Shown one piece after another: positions 35,601 through 47,200 of a stretch of DNA of 64,000 bases. Source of the DNA: Pisaster brevispinus (taxonomy: Eukaryota; Echinodermata; Asteroidea; Forcipulatida; Asteriidae); the NCBI GenBank assembly GCA_023634235.1, contig JAMKCF010000003.1, forward strand, positions 23,220,742 to 23,284,741. The letters are read 5' to 3'. Within the stretch, counting starts at the first letter, position 1. Each line of letters starts with the position of its first letter. Made by a program: the position numbers and the translations under genes. A model generated the notes under the pieces. The model did not search any database. It was given only the letters and a program-made list of their open reading frames with translations, and had not been told where the DNA came from.

Positions 35601-38600
35601 TTGTCTGGCAAGGGTGGGTAATTAAAAAACATACCGATGACGTCACAATACACAAGAGCGCCCTCTAGCGGCAGGTTGAAAACTGATCAAAATGGACTTT
35701 TTGAAGATGTGTGTGGTGAAGTTTTGTGTAATCACTTCAAAATTTACACACATGTTGATCGTCAGGCAGCCATCATATGTGTGAAATTTCAGATCGATGA
35801 CATCATCGGGGGTCACGTGACGCGGCATTAAAGGTGCCTTTTTTAATGTTGTATATATCTCAGTAAGTGTTAGTGCGATCATGTTGAAACTTGGTAGGTT
35901 GTTGGATATTGGCAAGTTCTTGTAAATTCTGAAATGACGTCATGATGACGTCATCACATGATTTTTTATGATTTTTTGAAAAAGTTATGGCGAAACAGCT
36001 CGGCATTTGTGCACAAATGCAATATATCTAGTTTATTTTTAGCTGTTTCGCAGCAAAGCGCAGCGAAACAGCTCTTGTTTTCGTTAAAGTTTTTTTTATT
36101 ATTTTTTTTTTTTTTTTTATTTGTCAGTTTCAGTAAAAAAGGCTATTGACATAACGCACGTTCGTTCTAAGCGGCCTTTTGCATAGTTCCTAAAGAGCAA
36201 TTGCAATGAAACTTTCAGTGATGAAAGGCATTGGTGCAATAATGATTTTAAAACTAATGATGTCATGATGACGTCATCACCTGTCACGTGACGTCATCTT
36301 AAAGGTTTCTATTTTAAATATTTGAAAATCCATAACAAATCAGCCACAAGAGACCGTAGGTTTCTGTTTGCGGGATTGTATAGGGATATATTAGGTCTTC
36401 ATTTTATTCAGTGTGCGTGACCTCACATGACCTCTACTTCCGGTCGAAACAGGAAGTGCCTCATAATTCAAAAGTGTAAATAGTTATGAAGTTGCTTTCA
36501 ACGATGTTATTGTCTGGCAAGGGTGGGTAATTAAAAAAAATTACCGATGACGTCACAATACACAAGAGCGCCCTCTAGCGGCAGGTTGAAAACTGTTCAA
36601 AATGGACTTTTTGAAGATGTGTGTGGTGAAGTTTTGTGTATTCACTTCAAAATTTACACACATGTTGATCGTCGAGCAGCCATCATATGTGTGAAATTTC
36701 AGATCGATGACGTCATCGGGGGTCACGTGACGCGGCATTAAGGGTGCCTTTTTTAAAGTCGTATATCTCCCTAAGTGTTAGTGCGATCATGTTGAAACTT
36801 GGTAGATTGTTGGATATTGGCAAGTTCTTGTAAATTCTAAAATGACGTCATGATGACGTCATCACATGATTTTTTATGATTTTTTGAAAAAGTTATGGCG
36901 AAACAGCTCGGCATTTGTGCACAAATGCAAAATGTCTAGTTTTTTTTTTTATTTGTCTGTTTCAGTAAAAAGAGCCATTGAGATAACACACGTTCGTTCT
37001 AAGCGGCCTTTTGCATAGTTCCTAATGAGCAATTGCAATGAAACTTTCAGTGATGAAAGGTATTGGTGCCATCATGATCCTAAAACAATGATGTCATGAT
37101 GACGTCATCACCTGTCACGTGACGTCATTTTAAAGGTTTCTATTTTAAATATTTGAAACTCCGTAACAAACCAGCCACAAGAGACCGTAGGTTTCTGTTT
37201 GTGGGATTGTATAGGGATAAGTTAGGTCTTCATTTTATTCAGTGTGCGTGACCTCACATGACCTCTACTTCCGGTCGAAACCGGAAGTGCCTCGTTATTC
37301 AAAAGTGGAAATAGTCATGAAGTTGCTTTCAACGATGTTATTGTCTGGCAAGGGTGGGTAATTAAAAAAAAATACCGATGACGTCACAACACACAAGAGC
37401 GCCCTCTAGCGGCAGGTTGAAAACTGATCAAAATGGACTTTTTGAAGATGTGTGTGGTGAAGTTTTGTGTAATCACTTCAAAATGTACACACATGTTGAT
37501 CGTCAAGCAGCCATCATATGTGTGAAATTTCAGATCGATGACGTCATCGGGGGTCACGTGACGCGGCATTAAAGGTGCCTTTTTTAAAGTCGTATATCTC
37601 CCTAAGTGTTAGTGCGATCATGTTGAAAGTTAGTAGGTTGTTGGATATTGGCAAGTTCTTGTAAATTCTGAAATGACGTCATGATGACGTCATCACATGA
37701 TTTTTTATGATTTGTTGAAAAAGTTATGGCGAAACAGCTCGGCATTTGTGCACAAATGCAATATGTCTAGTTTATTAGTATTATTATTCAAAATGTTTTC
37801 ATAGGCTTTAAGATTTTCCAATGAAAGTGCCTCTTGAAAAATTTAAATGGCTATGCCTGGCCTGGACACACACAACCTCCGTTTGTCTCGGTCTTCTGCT
37901 GCTCTAGGAAGTTGTGCCCAATTAAGACCTGTCCATTACTTGATGTTATCTGCCCACATTTTCCGCTGCCTTCTGCGGGTACCATCTGTTCCACCCTCCA
38001 GGATTGTGTTTGTGAGACTCCCCCTTCCATCTGACCATGTGACCAGACCAAACCAAACCATACCATACCATACAATGACATCTAACAGCCGACTTATTTT
38101 CTGTTTGCATTGCAGTCTGCCTATGAGCAGCTCCAAGATGACTACAAGGTCAAGATCCCACAGTGTAAACCGCTATCGCCTGGTGAAATACTTGGCTGTA
38201 CTGCCCCAAGGCTCAATGACGTCGACAACATCATGTAAGACCTTCCAACCAACACCTCAGTAAACAAATTTTACCGTAGAACATTCACATCAGTGTTGAC
38301 TTGTGAATCCTATCAGGAATGTTGACAAGAAATTGAAAAACAATGTTCAGTCTGGCTGGCTTTGGCCGTGTCCAGATTGATGGGTTCGGCTGGTGGCTTT
38401 GGCTGAATCACTGGAAAGGCCTATTCTTTCACAGTAGTAATACTGGCAACAGCCATAGCCAACAGCCATAGCAACAGCCATAGCCATAGCTGCAGTCGCT
38501 TGATTCGGCCCTTGCCTTACTTGTAATTACAGCTGATAACTGTAATTTTTGTTGACTTCCATGCAATTCAATGTAACTGGACTCAATTATATTCAATGAG

Positions 38601-41600
38601 ACTCGGTACTCGTGGTTTAAAGGGCAGTCAGGGAACGAGACAATTATTTTTCGGTACTTTTTAAGCTTCTGGAGTAATTTTTTTTCCTTTGAAAATATCA
38701 TTGCTACAATGAAACCCTGACTTGAAAAAGGAAAGACAACAATGGTTCTCCTAATGAGCACCAGAATTCATTGTTCTTGTGTGAGCAAATAATGAGCATG
38801 CACTTGCAAAACCTCATAAATGGCTTTATTGTCAATTTCAAGAAATTGCTTAAATCCAATCCAACTGTTCCCTTGTATGCGTCAAAAACATCACAAAACC
38901 AAGAATTTATTTAATTTGAGAGATGAACAATAGTTAAATCTGAATGAGTAAATATAAAATACCTCTGCCATAAAGGGGCACTGTTGTCACGATCACAGCA
39001 TGCCTGTGGCTGTACATGGAATTATGAACTTTAACTCGGTTACTGCACGTGGTGGCCTTCACATCATAAGGTAATAACAACAGCGCCCTTTGTGATGCGA
39101 CGGCCAGCACATGTGCGTGCAGTGACTCGGTTAGAGTTCATCATTCCATGTACAGCCACGCAGGCCCGTGCCATGATGATCATGACGACAGTCCTCTTTA
39201 AAACAAATGAAAGAGTGAGAATAGTCGTGTCATCTTTGGCATGTTTGTTTTGCTTTAGTTATTTAGGAGATGGCCGGTTCCACCTGGAGGCTGTCATGAT
39301 AAGTAACCCAGGTATTCCAGCATACAGGTATGTAACCCACTGATTGGTTTTTGTTGTATTAAACCTAACCATGCTAAATGCAACAATATGCACCAAATGG
39401 TAATAGTTGTTGTGATCTTTTGCATTTGGCAGTCAACTCAGATGTCATTCTTTGACTGAATTTGTTGCATTTAGCAGTGAAGTGACTTCATATAGGTTTG
39501 GGTGCTTCTATTGTATCTGAACAACTTATAATGGGTATTTCAAAACATTTTTTATGGGAAAAGTTTTGAGAAGTATGATGTAATATTAGGTAAGAATCAT
39601 AATTCAAATCATATTCAAAAAACTGTATAATAACAGTTAACAGTTACGAGTCACCACTACACATGTGCATACTGTTGCATTTAGCAGGGCAACCACCCTT
39701 GCTCAGTCCTTTCACAAACAGCTTGCCTGCACATTGCAACAATATCCCTTGTGCATTTTGTTGCATTTGGCATGGTTCTCATTTCAACTGTGTTGCATTC
39801 TGTTGTATTTTGCAGGGTATGTAGAGAGACCCTAATGGGGGTTAGGGTTAAAGGTCGAATCTGTCGGTCTCAAAACTCATCTACCTTTAATTTAAAAAAA
39901 TAAAATAAAATAGAATAAATTATATGTATTTTTTTTTAAGTTGTAAACTACAAGGGAACATGACTGGGTACATTTTAAATAATTTTAGGTTGAACAAAGA
40001 AAAATTGACTTTAAGTGGGGCTTGAAACTTCGACCTCCGGATTAGCGTGCTGGCATTCTACCAACTGAGCTCTCTAGCTCGAATCTTGATGGTTTCCCTA
40101 TTTTTGTCAATATCTTTGTTCTGGGGTGCCAGTCGGAGTCCGTTCAACAACATGTAACTGCCATATAGCCAGGGATCACACCCAAGTTTACAATACAACC
40201 TGGGAAGCAGCAGCGGAGGGGTTACCTTAAGGGGATGCAGATGTTGATTTCAAATATCAAGAAATAATTTTGGGTTGAACAAACAAAAATTTAATACAGC
40301 TACCTCCTGATTAACGTGCCGCCGCTCTACCAACGGAGCTATCTAGAGCCAATGTACATTGTAGGCCATCTTCCTACTTTGTCAAAATCTTTGTTCGGGG
40401 CTGGCCGTCAGAGCCATCACTTCTTTTCAGAAGCGATCAATATATTTTGCCCCAAAAGAACTACAATAATATCCACCTCAACCATTCCAATCGTCCAATT
40501 CAATGATCAATTTTGGGTCCATTTAATGACAAGGTATGATCCGTACAGTAAAGTATTCAGCAGAGAGTACTACGAGACTGAGAGGATGCACGCTGCCAGA
40601 CAGACAGCCATCAACCAAGCTTGTAAAGCCCAACGCTTTGGTCTCATTATGGGGACACTAGGCAGGCAGGGATCACCAAAAGTCCTGGAGGTAAGAAACT
40701 GCACAGGTTTACTGAAATTTTTGCTTGATTAGCTGTGGACATTAACAATTATCTTGTGACCACTCGGGAAGTTGTCAAAAAGTAGTTTTGGGTTGAACAT
40801 AGAAAAATTGAAAAGAGCAGGATTTGAACCAACAACCTCCGTAGTGACATGCCGGCGCTCTACCAACTGAGCTATCAGCGTTTCCATTCAATGGTTCGCT
40901 GGCCAAATGCTAGTTAAACACCTGAGGACCAGTCAAAGTTCTCTCCAAATTGTCCGACTGGCTAGTTCAGTGTTGAAAAGCAACCCTACTTTATATGACA
41001 TATGGAATGGTGAAAAAGCTGGGGCACTTGTGAAAAGGCTGGCGGAATAGTGAACAAGCCCTGGGACTAGTGCAAACCTTGGTGAATAAGATGACCTTTT
41101 GAGATATGATGAAAAATAGTGAAATTAGGACGGTCAATTGCCAATACCAGTGTAGTATTCATGAAATTAAATTCCTGCATTGTTATTTTTGATAGCAATT
41201 ACAAACACGTCTAAAGGCAGTTGGAAAGGATTACGTCCTGGTCCTCCTATCGGAGATCTTCCCAGATAAACTCAAGCTTCTGCAAGACGTTGATGCGTAA
41301 GTAGTTTTTACTCTTAACTCTCTCAGTGCCAAGGTCCTACATGTACGATCTAGTTTATGTATTCCGAAAGTGCCATTATCGTAGATGTACAATCTTTTTT
41401 ACATACTCAAAAAGTGTCATCAATCAAACATGTTCTACACATAATCTACATGCTATCACGAGAGGGTGTTATCACTCAAGAATTACTGTTGGCTTTGGGA
41501 TGTACCAAGGCAACACAAATCAGCAAGATACATTTCGTTTGGTGAAAAAGACTTATTTATTTATTTTTTTTATACAGAGTTTTGAAAAACGAGGCATTTT

Positions 41601-43144
41601 TAGGTTCAAAACACACAAAAAAGCTGGCACTAAGGACTAAAGCACATGTTTGTGATTGAGATGGCTTGGTGGTTTTTGTTTCTCGCAGATGGATCCAAGT
41701 AGCCTGCCCTCGTCTGTCCATCGACTGGGGCTACGCATTTGAGAAACCTCTGCTTTCACCATATGAGGTAAGTCTGACCCTAGTCAAGTTTGGAATTTTA
41801 TTTAAAGGGCCTTGTCACACAATCACATAAGGGAATGTTTACAGGCAATGTGAAGGCAATCGACTACACTGCATGCAATGAACATTTCTGTAGCACAAGA
41901 GCCATGTATTTTCTTAAAGGTAATATACGGAATTGTTAAAGAAAAGAAACATCATTGTTTGATTTTAGTCTGAAAGCTTACTGATTATGAAGTTCATACT
42001 AGAACCATTTTTTTCTGTGAAATATTTTCCTCTGAAATGATGCCATATTCGTGAAAGCCGTACCTGAAAACCTACAAGAATATTGCAGCAGCTGATTTCG
42101 GTTGTTACAGCCAAATTCAAGGACAATGTGGTTTACATGCTGAAAACTGTGCACGTTGGTTTTTCACCATTTTCTCCTGAATCACACAACAGATTGAGCC
42201 AAAATTTGGCACAGGTTTGTTATTTCATGTATATGCAGTGGCAAAACTAAGGGGGGAGGGCACGTAGTCATGAGTTGAAAAATAAGTCAACAGTGTTGGC
42301 AAAGTATTTTACATTTCCACAATGACTGATGCGCGGTGCATTCTGTGGTTTCTGCAGGTCAAATAAATCATGGTAACACAGGAATAGGGCAAACTAAAGG
42401 ACACAATTATGCAGGGGTTGTTGTAAGCAAATGTGAAATGCAAATCATCGGTCAGTTTGGATTACTTTATTTACAAAATTGAAATAAAATATACATGAGA
42501 TATATAAAAAGAATAAAAAGTATATTGTTCTACTCAGGAGGTCACTGATTTCAACCTATCTTGCCCAACTTGAGTAATTGGCCCAACAAATGCCAGGTTT
42601 CATCTCTGAGATTGAAACTTTGCCTCTTTCAGGAAAATCAGAAGGTGCAGCAAGACCAATGAAAAATTCTGATATCAGGCAAAAACCTGACAAATCCCAT
42701 ACCTGCATCAAGTTGGGCTCCACAACTCTATCAGAGAGACCAATGGAATGAGCATTGTACACCCACAGATTAGAAGAAAGAAAAAATATAGAAGGTTTTT
42801 GTTCTTGTTTAATTCCACAGGCTTCAGTTGTTTTAGAATCTATCGAATGGCAAGCCACCTACCCCATGGATTTCTACTCCAATGGTAGCCTCGGGCCGTG
42901 GGCAGTCAACAACGAGGCCAACCTCCCTCCAAAGCCAGTAAGGAAAACCAGACCTGTCGGCAAACGCATTCCTGGAGCTTCTTCCAAGACTATCGCGGTG
43001 GAAAAATTAGGCGACACAAAGAGAGCCCCCGATGTGAGCGACAAAGCTGCAGAGTCGTCTGCAAGTGGAACTCAAAATTCGTCTGCTGGAACGTGCGGAA
43101 CCTGTGAACATTGTGCATGTGAAGAGGGTGGAGCAACAACTTGA
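29651..43144 (+). CDS. DPH1: Diphthamide biosynthesis protein 1
   Basis: With DPH2, DPH1 forms the iron-sulfur enzyme that transfers the 3-amino-3-carboxypropyl group of SAM to a histidine of elongation factor 2, the first step of diphthamide synthesis. Twelve exons: 29651-29723, 30432-30502, 31704-31773, 32092-32155, 33169-33290, 34036-34190, 38116-38234, 39259-39327, 40534-40690, 41196-41296, 41689-41767, 42821-43144. Phases agree throughout and give 467 aa (human 443). Motifs in order: [47 protein letters not shown] (C110/C111), [35 protein letters not shown] (C202), [34 protein letters not shown] (C340), [14 protein letters not shown]. The three separated Cys regions are those expected to bind the [4Fe-4S] cluster. 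The tail has CGTCEHCAC, extending the CEDCSC of human. Intron 6 carries a LINE end and a Helitron-like array. Confidence 0.97.
32168..32345 (-). repeat. SINE-B copy in DPH1 intron 4
   Basis: Minus-strand head GTGGTCCAGTGGTAAGACA, B-box GGGTTCGAATCCCACC, then CCGAGTGATTTGCCTGTAAA and ACTCGGGAAAGTACTAGG tail. Nearly the same text as 17165 and 57180. Confidence 0.8.
32570..32832 (+). repeat. D2 dispersed repeat in DPH1 intron 4
   Basis: TTTACTGGACCCC, TTACCAGACCAAAATATTTG, GACTGCAGGACTTGTTTAG and ATTACTGGCCTCAGGCCAGTGG in the family order. Confidence 0.6.
32891..33134. repeat. 28-bp minisatellite next to DPH1 exon 5
   Basis: Nine units of GGTCAGTGAAACGTGTTCTT plus GGTTCTAC start at 32891, 32919, 32947, 32975, 33003, 33031, 33059, 33087 and 33113. 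Units differ by one or a few substitutions; the eighth is 2 bp shorter. The last unit stops about 34 bp before the exon 5 acceptor. Confidence 0.95.
34368..34560 (-). repeat. D1 dispersed repeat
   Basis: Reverse copy: CCTGGAATAACACAACAGGA, GCACCAAGGCAATTTCTCCT and ACCAGGGGCAACAAAGGCAA follow the order of the copy at 53062. Confidence 0.6.
34561..35014 (+). mobile_element. LINE 3' end (L2-like), fragment
   Basis: Plus-strand translation gives the C-terminal signature of L2/CR1-type ORF2 proteins: [29 protein letters not shown], then after a stop and frame change ALWNNLP-type and [14 protein letters not shown], followed by a 3' UTR ending GTAAAAGGCGCTTTATAAATGTTATTA. Only the 3' terminus is present. 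It differs from the LINE at 10690. Confidence 0.85.
35018..37770 (+). mobile_element. Tandem array of three Helitron-like units in DPH1 intron 6
   Basis: Three head-to-tail copies (about 35131-36031, 36041-36939, 36942-37770) are near identical. Copies 1 and 2 start with the hairpin head AGCTGTTTCGCAGC...GCAGCGAAACAGCTC; two more short heads precede copy 1 (35018, 35076) and copy 3 lacks it. Each copy ends GGCGAAACAGCTCG, the palindrome GCATTTGTGCACAAATGC (36003-36020, 36911-36928, 37742-37759), seven or so bases and CTAG, then T. A 3' hairpin a few bases before CTRR followed by T is a Helitron hallmark; tandem copies fit rolling-circle behaviour. No 5' TC is seen; the shared AGCTGTTTCG/CGAAACAGCT near both ends would suit Helentron-type elements. 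The array sits in the TTATTA tail of the LINE. It encodes no Rep/helicase, so it would be non-autonomous. A 64-codon ORF occurs in all copies but is likely chance. Confidence 0.6.
40005..40245 (-). repeat. SINE-C copy in DPH1 intron 8
   Basis: Plus-strand GGTTGAACAAAGAAAAATTGA marks the tail, ACTTCGACCTCCGGATTAGC with CTACCAACTGAGCT the tRNA-like head, and AACAAGAT-type leader through ACAACCTGGGAAGCAG the far end; this mirrors 3655-3900. Confidence 0.75.
40268..40410 (-). repeat. SINE-C copy, partial
   Basis: GGGTTGAACAAACAAAAATT, CTCCTGATTAACGTGCC, CTCTACCAACGGAGCTATCT and TTTGTCAAAATCTTTGTTCG follow the family order; ends 120 bp before DPH1 exon 9. Confidence 0.7.
40785..40885 (-). repeat. 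SINE-C copy, head and tail only
   Basis: TTGGGTTGAACATAGAAAAATT, GATTTGAACCAACAACCTCC and CTCTACCAACTGAGCTATC; the leader is missing. Confidence 0.7.
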
Positions 43145-43494
43145 CAGGCTTTGTATCCCACGGTGAACTGTTTTTACTGAAGATTTGTTTACGATGCATT
43201 CTATAAGCATAGGCCCCGGCCACCCAAGTAAATATTCCGAGCTTGAGGCAATCAAAATATTTTGCCAGAGCATGGTGGACCTTCAACATCTTTGCATAAA
43301 TTACTCTGGATGGATGTAGAGGACGCCAACATTTAATAACCCTCATACTCTTGGTAACACTTTCCAGCGAGTCGACCCAACCATTTGAAACCATTTAACT
43401 TCACTGATTGCGTAAGGTGGCACAACTGTGCACAGAACTAAACTGTGGACAGTATGTGTGTACTGTAAAGATGTATTTTGCAAATCATGATGCA

Positions 43495-43798
43495 GGCTGG
43501 CATAGTTTTATCTATTATTCAAAACCCATCGGATGATATTGAATGGTCAGACAGTAGGAGGGTTGACTATGTACTGTGTAGATACATTCACCACATTACA
43601 GGCTGGCATAGATTTTGTATCATTCAAAGCCATGTGGATGATATTGAATGGTCAGACAGTAGGAGGGTTGACTGTTTACTGTGTATACTGCATTCACCAC
43701 ATATGATATCATAATTGCAGGCTGGCATAGTTTTCCATTCAAAGCGATAGGCCTACTGAATGGCAAGTGAATGGTCAGACAGTGAGAGGGTTTAAGTG
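43495..43798. repeat. Triplicated ~106-bp segment after the DPH1 stop
   Basis: Three units start with AGGCTGGCATAG at about 43495, 43600 and 43719. Units 1 and 2 share GATGATATTGAATGGTCAGA and CAGTAGGAGGGTTGACT; unit 3 keeps GAATGGTCAGACAGTGAGAG. Located in the expected 3' UTR, before the polyadenylation signals. Confidence 0.85.
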
Positions 43799-43848
43799 CA
43801 AACAAGCAAGACACTTCACATAAAAGCTCAATTCAAAAAACTTGTGCC

Positions 43849-43864
43849 AATAAATATGAATAAA
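43849..43864 (+). terminator. Candidate polyadenylation signals of DPH1
   Basis: Two AATAAA hexamers at 43849-43854 and 43859-43864, about 705 nt after the DPH1 stop codon. Use is inferred. Confidence 0.5.
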
Positions 43865-43872
43865 TTTTGTTT

Positions 43873-43975
43873 CAATTTGGGTGAACAAAGAAAAATTGAC
43901 AAGAACTGGATTTGAACTTGTGACCTCCGGATTAATGTGTCAGTGCCCTACCAACTGAGCTGTCTTGACCTGTAA
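43873..43975 (-). repeat. SINE-C copy, partial
   Basis: TTTGGGTGAACAAAGAAAAATTG tail followed by TTGTGACCTCCGGATTAATG and CCCTACCAACTGAGCTGTC head region. Confidence 0.7.
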
Positions 43976-44290
43976 ATTGTGTTTCATAAGCACATCATTT
44001 CATGTGTTTGGATCCCTCAGCATGAATGGTAAAACAAAAAATAACAAATGAAATACAACGTTTCTTATGTTGTTAAGTTTTGTCCAAGGACTGTGCACAC
44101 AAAGGGCAAGAAATTGTACTGTGTCTTGTTATGTAGGACCATTGATAATCTCCCAATTAAACAAATAAAATGAATAATACAACCTCATGTGATCCGAGTT
44201 GAGATGGTGGTGAGGTAGAATTGAATGATTAAATCGGGGCTTGAAGTAATTTCTGGCTGGCATCAGTCCAATGTTTCATACTTGTGGCTG

Positions 44291-47200
44291 TCAACTTGGG
44301 TTGTACAGTGACCAGAGACTGATGTGCTTATCCTTGGACCCAGCGGCTAGTAGTTGGGCGGAGTTAAATGAAGGTAGAGGGTTGGAGAATGACACAGTAT
44401 TGACGGTCGCACGATGGTAGCTCAGGACAGCTAAGGGTTTCAACTTTTTCCAACCAAACACTCGAATCCTGGAGGAAAAAAGGAAACGAAAAAAAAAAGT
44501 CCAGATTAAACTTAATTTTTGTTTCATATTCCTTATCATAGAATGAGCAGCCTGATAAAGCTTTAAAATGAGGTCAATCAAATCTGGTATTTGTTTAATA
44601 AACAGATTAAGTTATTCCAGTACTTCATTAATTTAACTCTGTAGATAATAATTTCTGCAGTGATCTCATTTAAATTTTTCTTCCATCTTCAAGATTTCTG
44701 TGTATAAATTTTTGCCTTAAAACATAAAAATGTCTTCATAAAAAAAACTGGTGTATAACTTTTCTAAATAAATGACGAATATAAAAAACTTGATTTGATT
44801 GTAATGGTGAGTTTCACTTTGAGTCAAGATTTTAACAGTAAACCCTGCTTTCAGTGTGTAATAGACCTTATGCACTTGGCGTCACTGGAGTTAGAGCATA
44901 TTGACGCCACAAAAGTTAGAGAGTGCAGACTATGCACAGCAGGCCACCACCATCGCCATCAAGACCAAGCAGCTAACAAATTCATTCTCTAGGAACAGAA
45001 ACAAGGTACTACATGGCATAAAACCTATCTGCAACTCCTACAAGATACTTGCGTTACACAACACACGGGACCAACGGCTTTACGTCCCATCCGAAGGACG
45101 AAGCATCATGGTTAGGTGTCACGACTGGGACTCGAACCCACACTCTACTGATCAGAAACACCAGAGTTTGAATCCGGTGCTCTTAACCGCTAGGCCATGA
45201 CATCTCCGTTACACAACCCAACTGTCTCTATCACAGATGATGATGGTCGACGGGTTGAAATGATGATGATGATAATTTGTAGTGATATCGATAATCATAT
45301 CTTGATACCATCATTCAGTGGATTAGATATCTGATTCGTGTGATCAATGTAATGCGAGTCACTGTGTGACTGCCCTTCATACATACCTTGAATCCCAGCC
45401 TGCAGTAGCCAATATTCTATTGTCATGTCGGACACAAACATCGGAGAGTCCAGGGTTGGTTAAAGTCAACTCTGATGTCACTGTCAGACCAGCCTTTCAT
45501 GGGAAAAAAAATACATATAAAATGTATAAAGCACATGGGCGGCATCAGAAATTGTCAACCAATATCCACCCTTTATGTGACCCAACATACACATGAAATA
45601 ACAAACCTGTGAAAGTATAATCTCAATTGGTCGTTGGAGTCACAAGAAAAATGCAATATATTTTTTACTGTTTTCAAACAGCGAGTTTTGGCTCTAAACA
45701 AATTGTTTTGCTCATTTCTCAAAAACTATAGCATTTCAGGCACAAGTATTTCCACCATGACTATCTTTATGTAAAATACACTCAAATCTGTGAAAACTTC
45801 TGGCTTTTTGTGTGTGTTGGTTTCAGAGAGACTCGTGCATTCACTCTGTGAATATTAAACTAACTTTGTTTTAGTTTTACATTTACAATATACAATATTA
45901 TGAAATTATTCTCATATAACCTTAATGAGGCTGTATCTGAATTGGTGGCTCTCTGGCTATGGCTACATGTACAAACTGTAGCTAAGGGTGTTGCTAAGAA
46001 CATCCCTATAGACTGTGCAAGTCTCGCGCGTATTCGAACATTGGGATCCGTTAAAGCGCGTGAGTTTGTTTCTTTAACGCGTTAAAGCAATGTACGTGGT
46101 ACCACAGTGGTCCCAAAAATGTTTGAATACGCGCGAGACTGCACGGTCTATACTTGATTCATAATGAAGCAGCGAACCAGCCGTAGCCATAGCTGTAGCC
46201 GCCAATTCGCACTTTGCCAGAGCTTCCTAGAGAGGAGGGCGGATTTATCTCTGATTTTGGGGGGTTTTATTGCTGGGAAAAGAGAGAGTCGGTTTGTGTA
46301 ACAATTACCTCAAGCTCAAACTTTTCCAGCTGCGATTTTGAACTATAACTAAACACAAAGTTCCTGTTCAATGCACTTGTGTACTTAAACTTGAGCTACA
46401 GAATTACAAGCACTAACTTTCCGTATAAAATCCTTAATTATATATTAGGGGGTAAATAGTGGGGGTCCAGAAAGATTGTCTTACCTCGCTACATGTCCAT
46501 GTGGATAACTTATCATCAGCTGACCCTGATACACCCCTCTCTGACAAAATGGAGTAGTCCAGTGACATTACTGTGAATGAATGAGAGTACTGATCATGTC
46601 GAATTAGGAAGTATCGTAACGAGAGGGAAAAAAGAAGTTATCAAACCACACACATTCTTCAGTGTTCTTGTCAACATTTCTTCCACTGCTCACACCCATT
46701 GAGCAATAATAACATTGTTATGAACCCAAACATTTACCTGGTTCGCTGTGCAATTTGTTGTTGGCCAGAATTTTCCGACTGTTGATATCCCACAATGCAA
46801 CCTGGCCTGCCTCATAGCCAACCAGCAGCTTCGATGCGGAGATGAACTTAATGCACATTGGCATACCTGTAGAAATTCAAAAGTAAAGTTCGACATCTTT
46901 GACAAATTAGCTCGGACATAATAAATACTACACTCCTGCCAACTTGGGAGCTTGGTTTAAGATGGGGTCACAAATGTAAGACTCACCAAATGCCTTGACA
47001 TCTTTGTCTGCCCTCAATGAGCAGATTGTTGACCTGTTGGGAAGGTCAATGACATGGACATCGGAATCCTGGCCTGGAGCTGCCACAAGAGGGCTTCCTG
47101 TAAAATTCAAAGTTAGGACATGTCAGATTTGAGAGTTTTTGCTGAAGCTATTATTGCTAGATTAATAAAAATGATTGGCACTCTTGAATGTTATTACTAG

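Noticed and set aside
35637..37572. A 64-codon ORF present in all three repeat units (35637, 36547, 37378)
   Set aside because: Changes between copies are mostly amino-acid changing, an antisense ORF of similar length exists in the same place, and the composition does not look like a protein; the openness follows from repeat identity.
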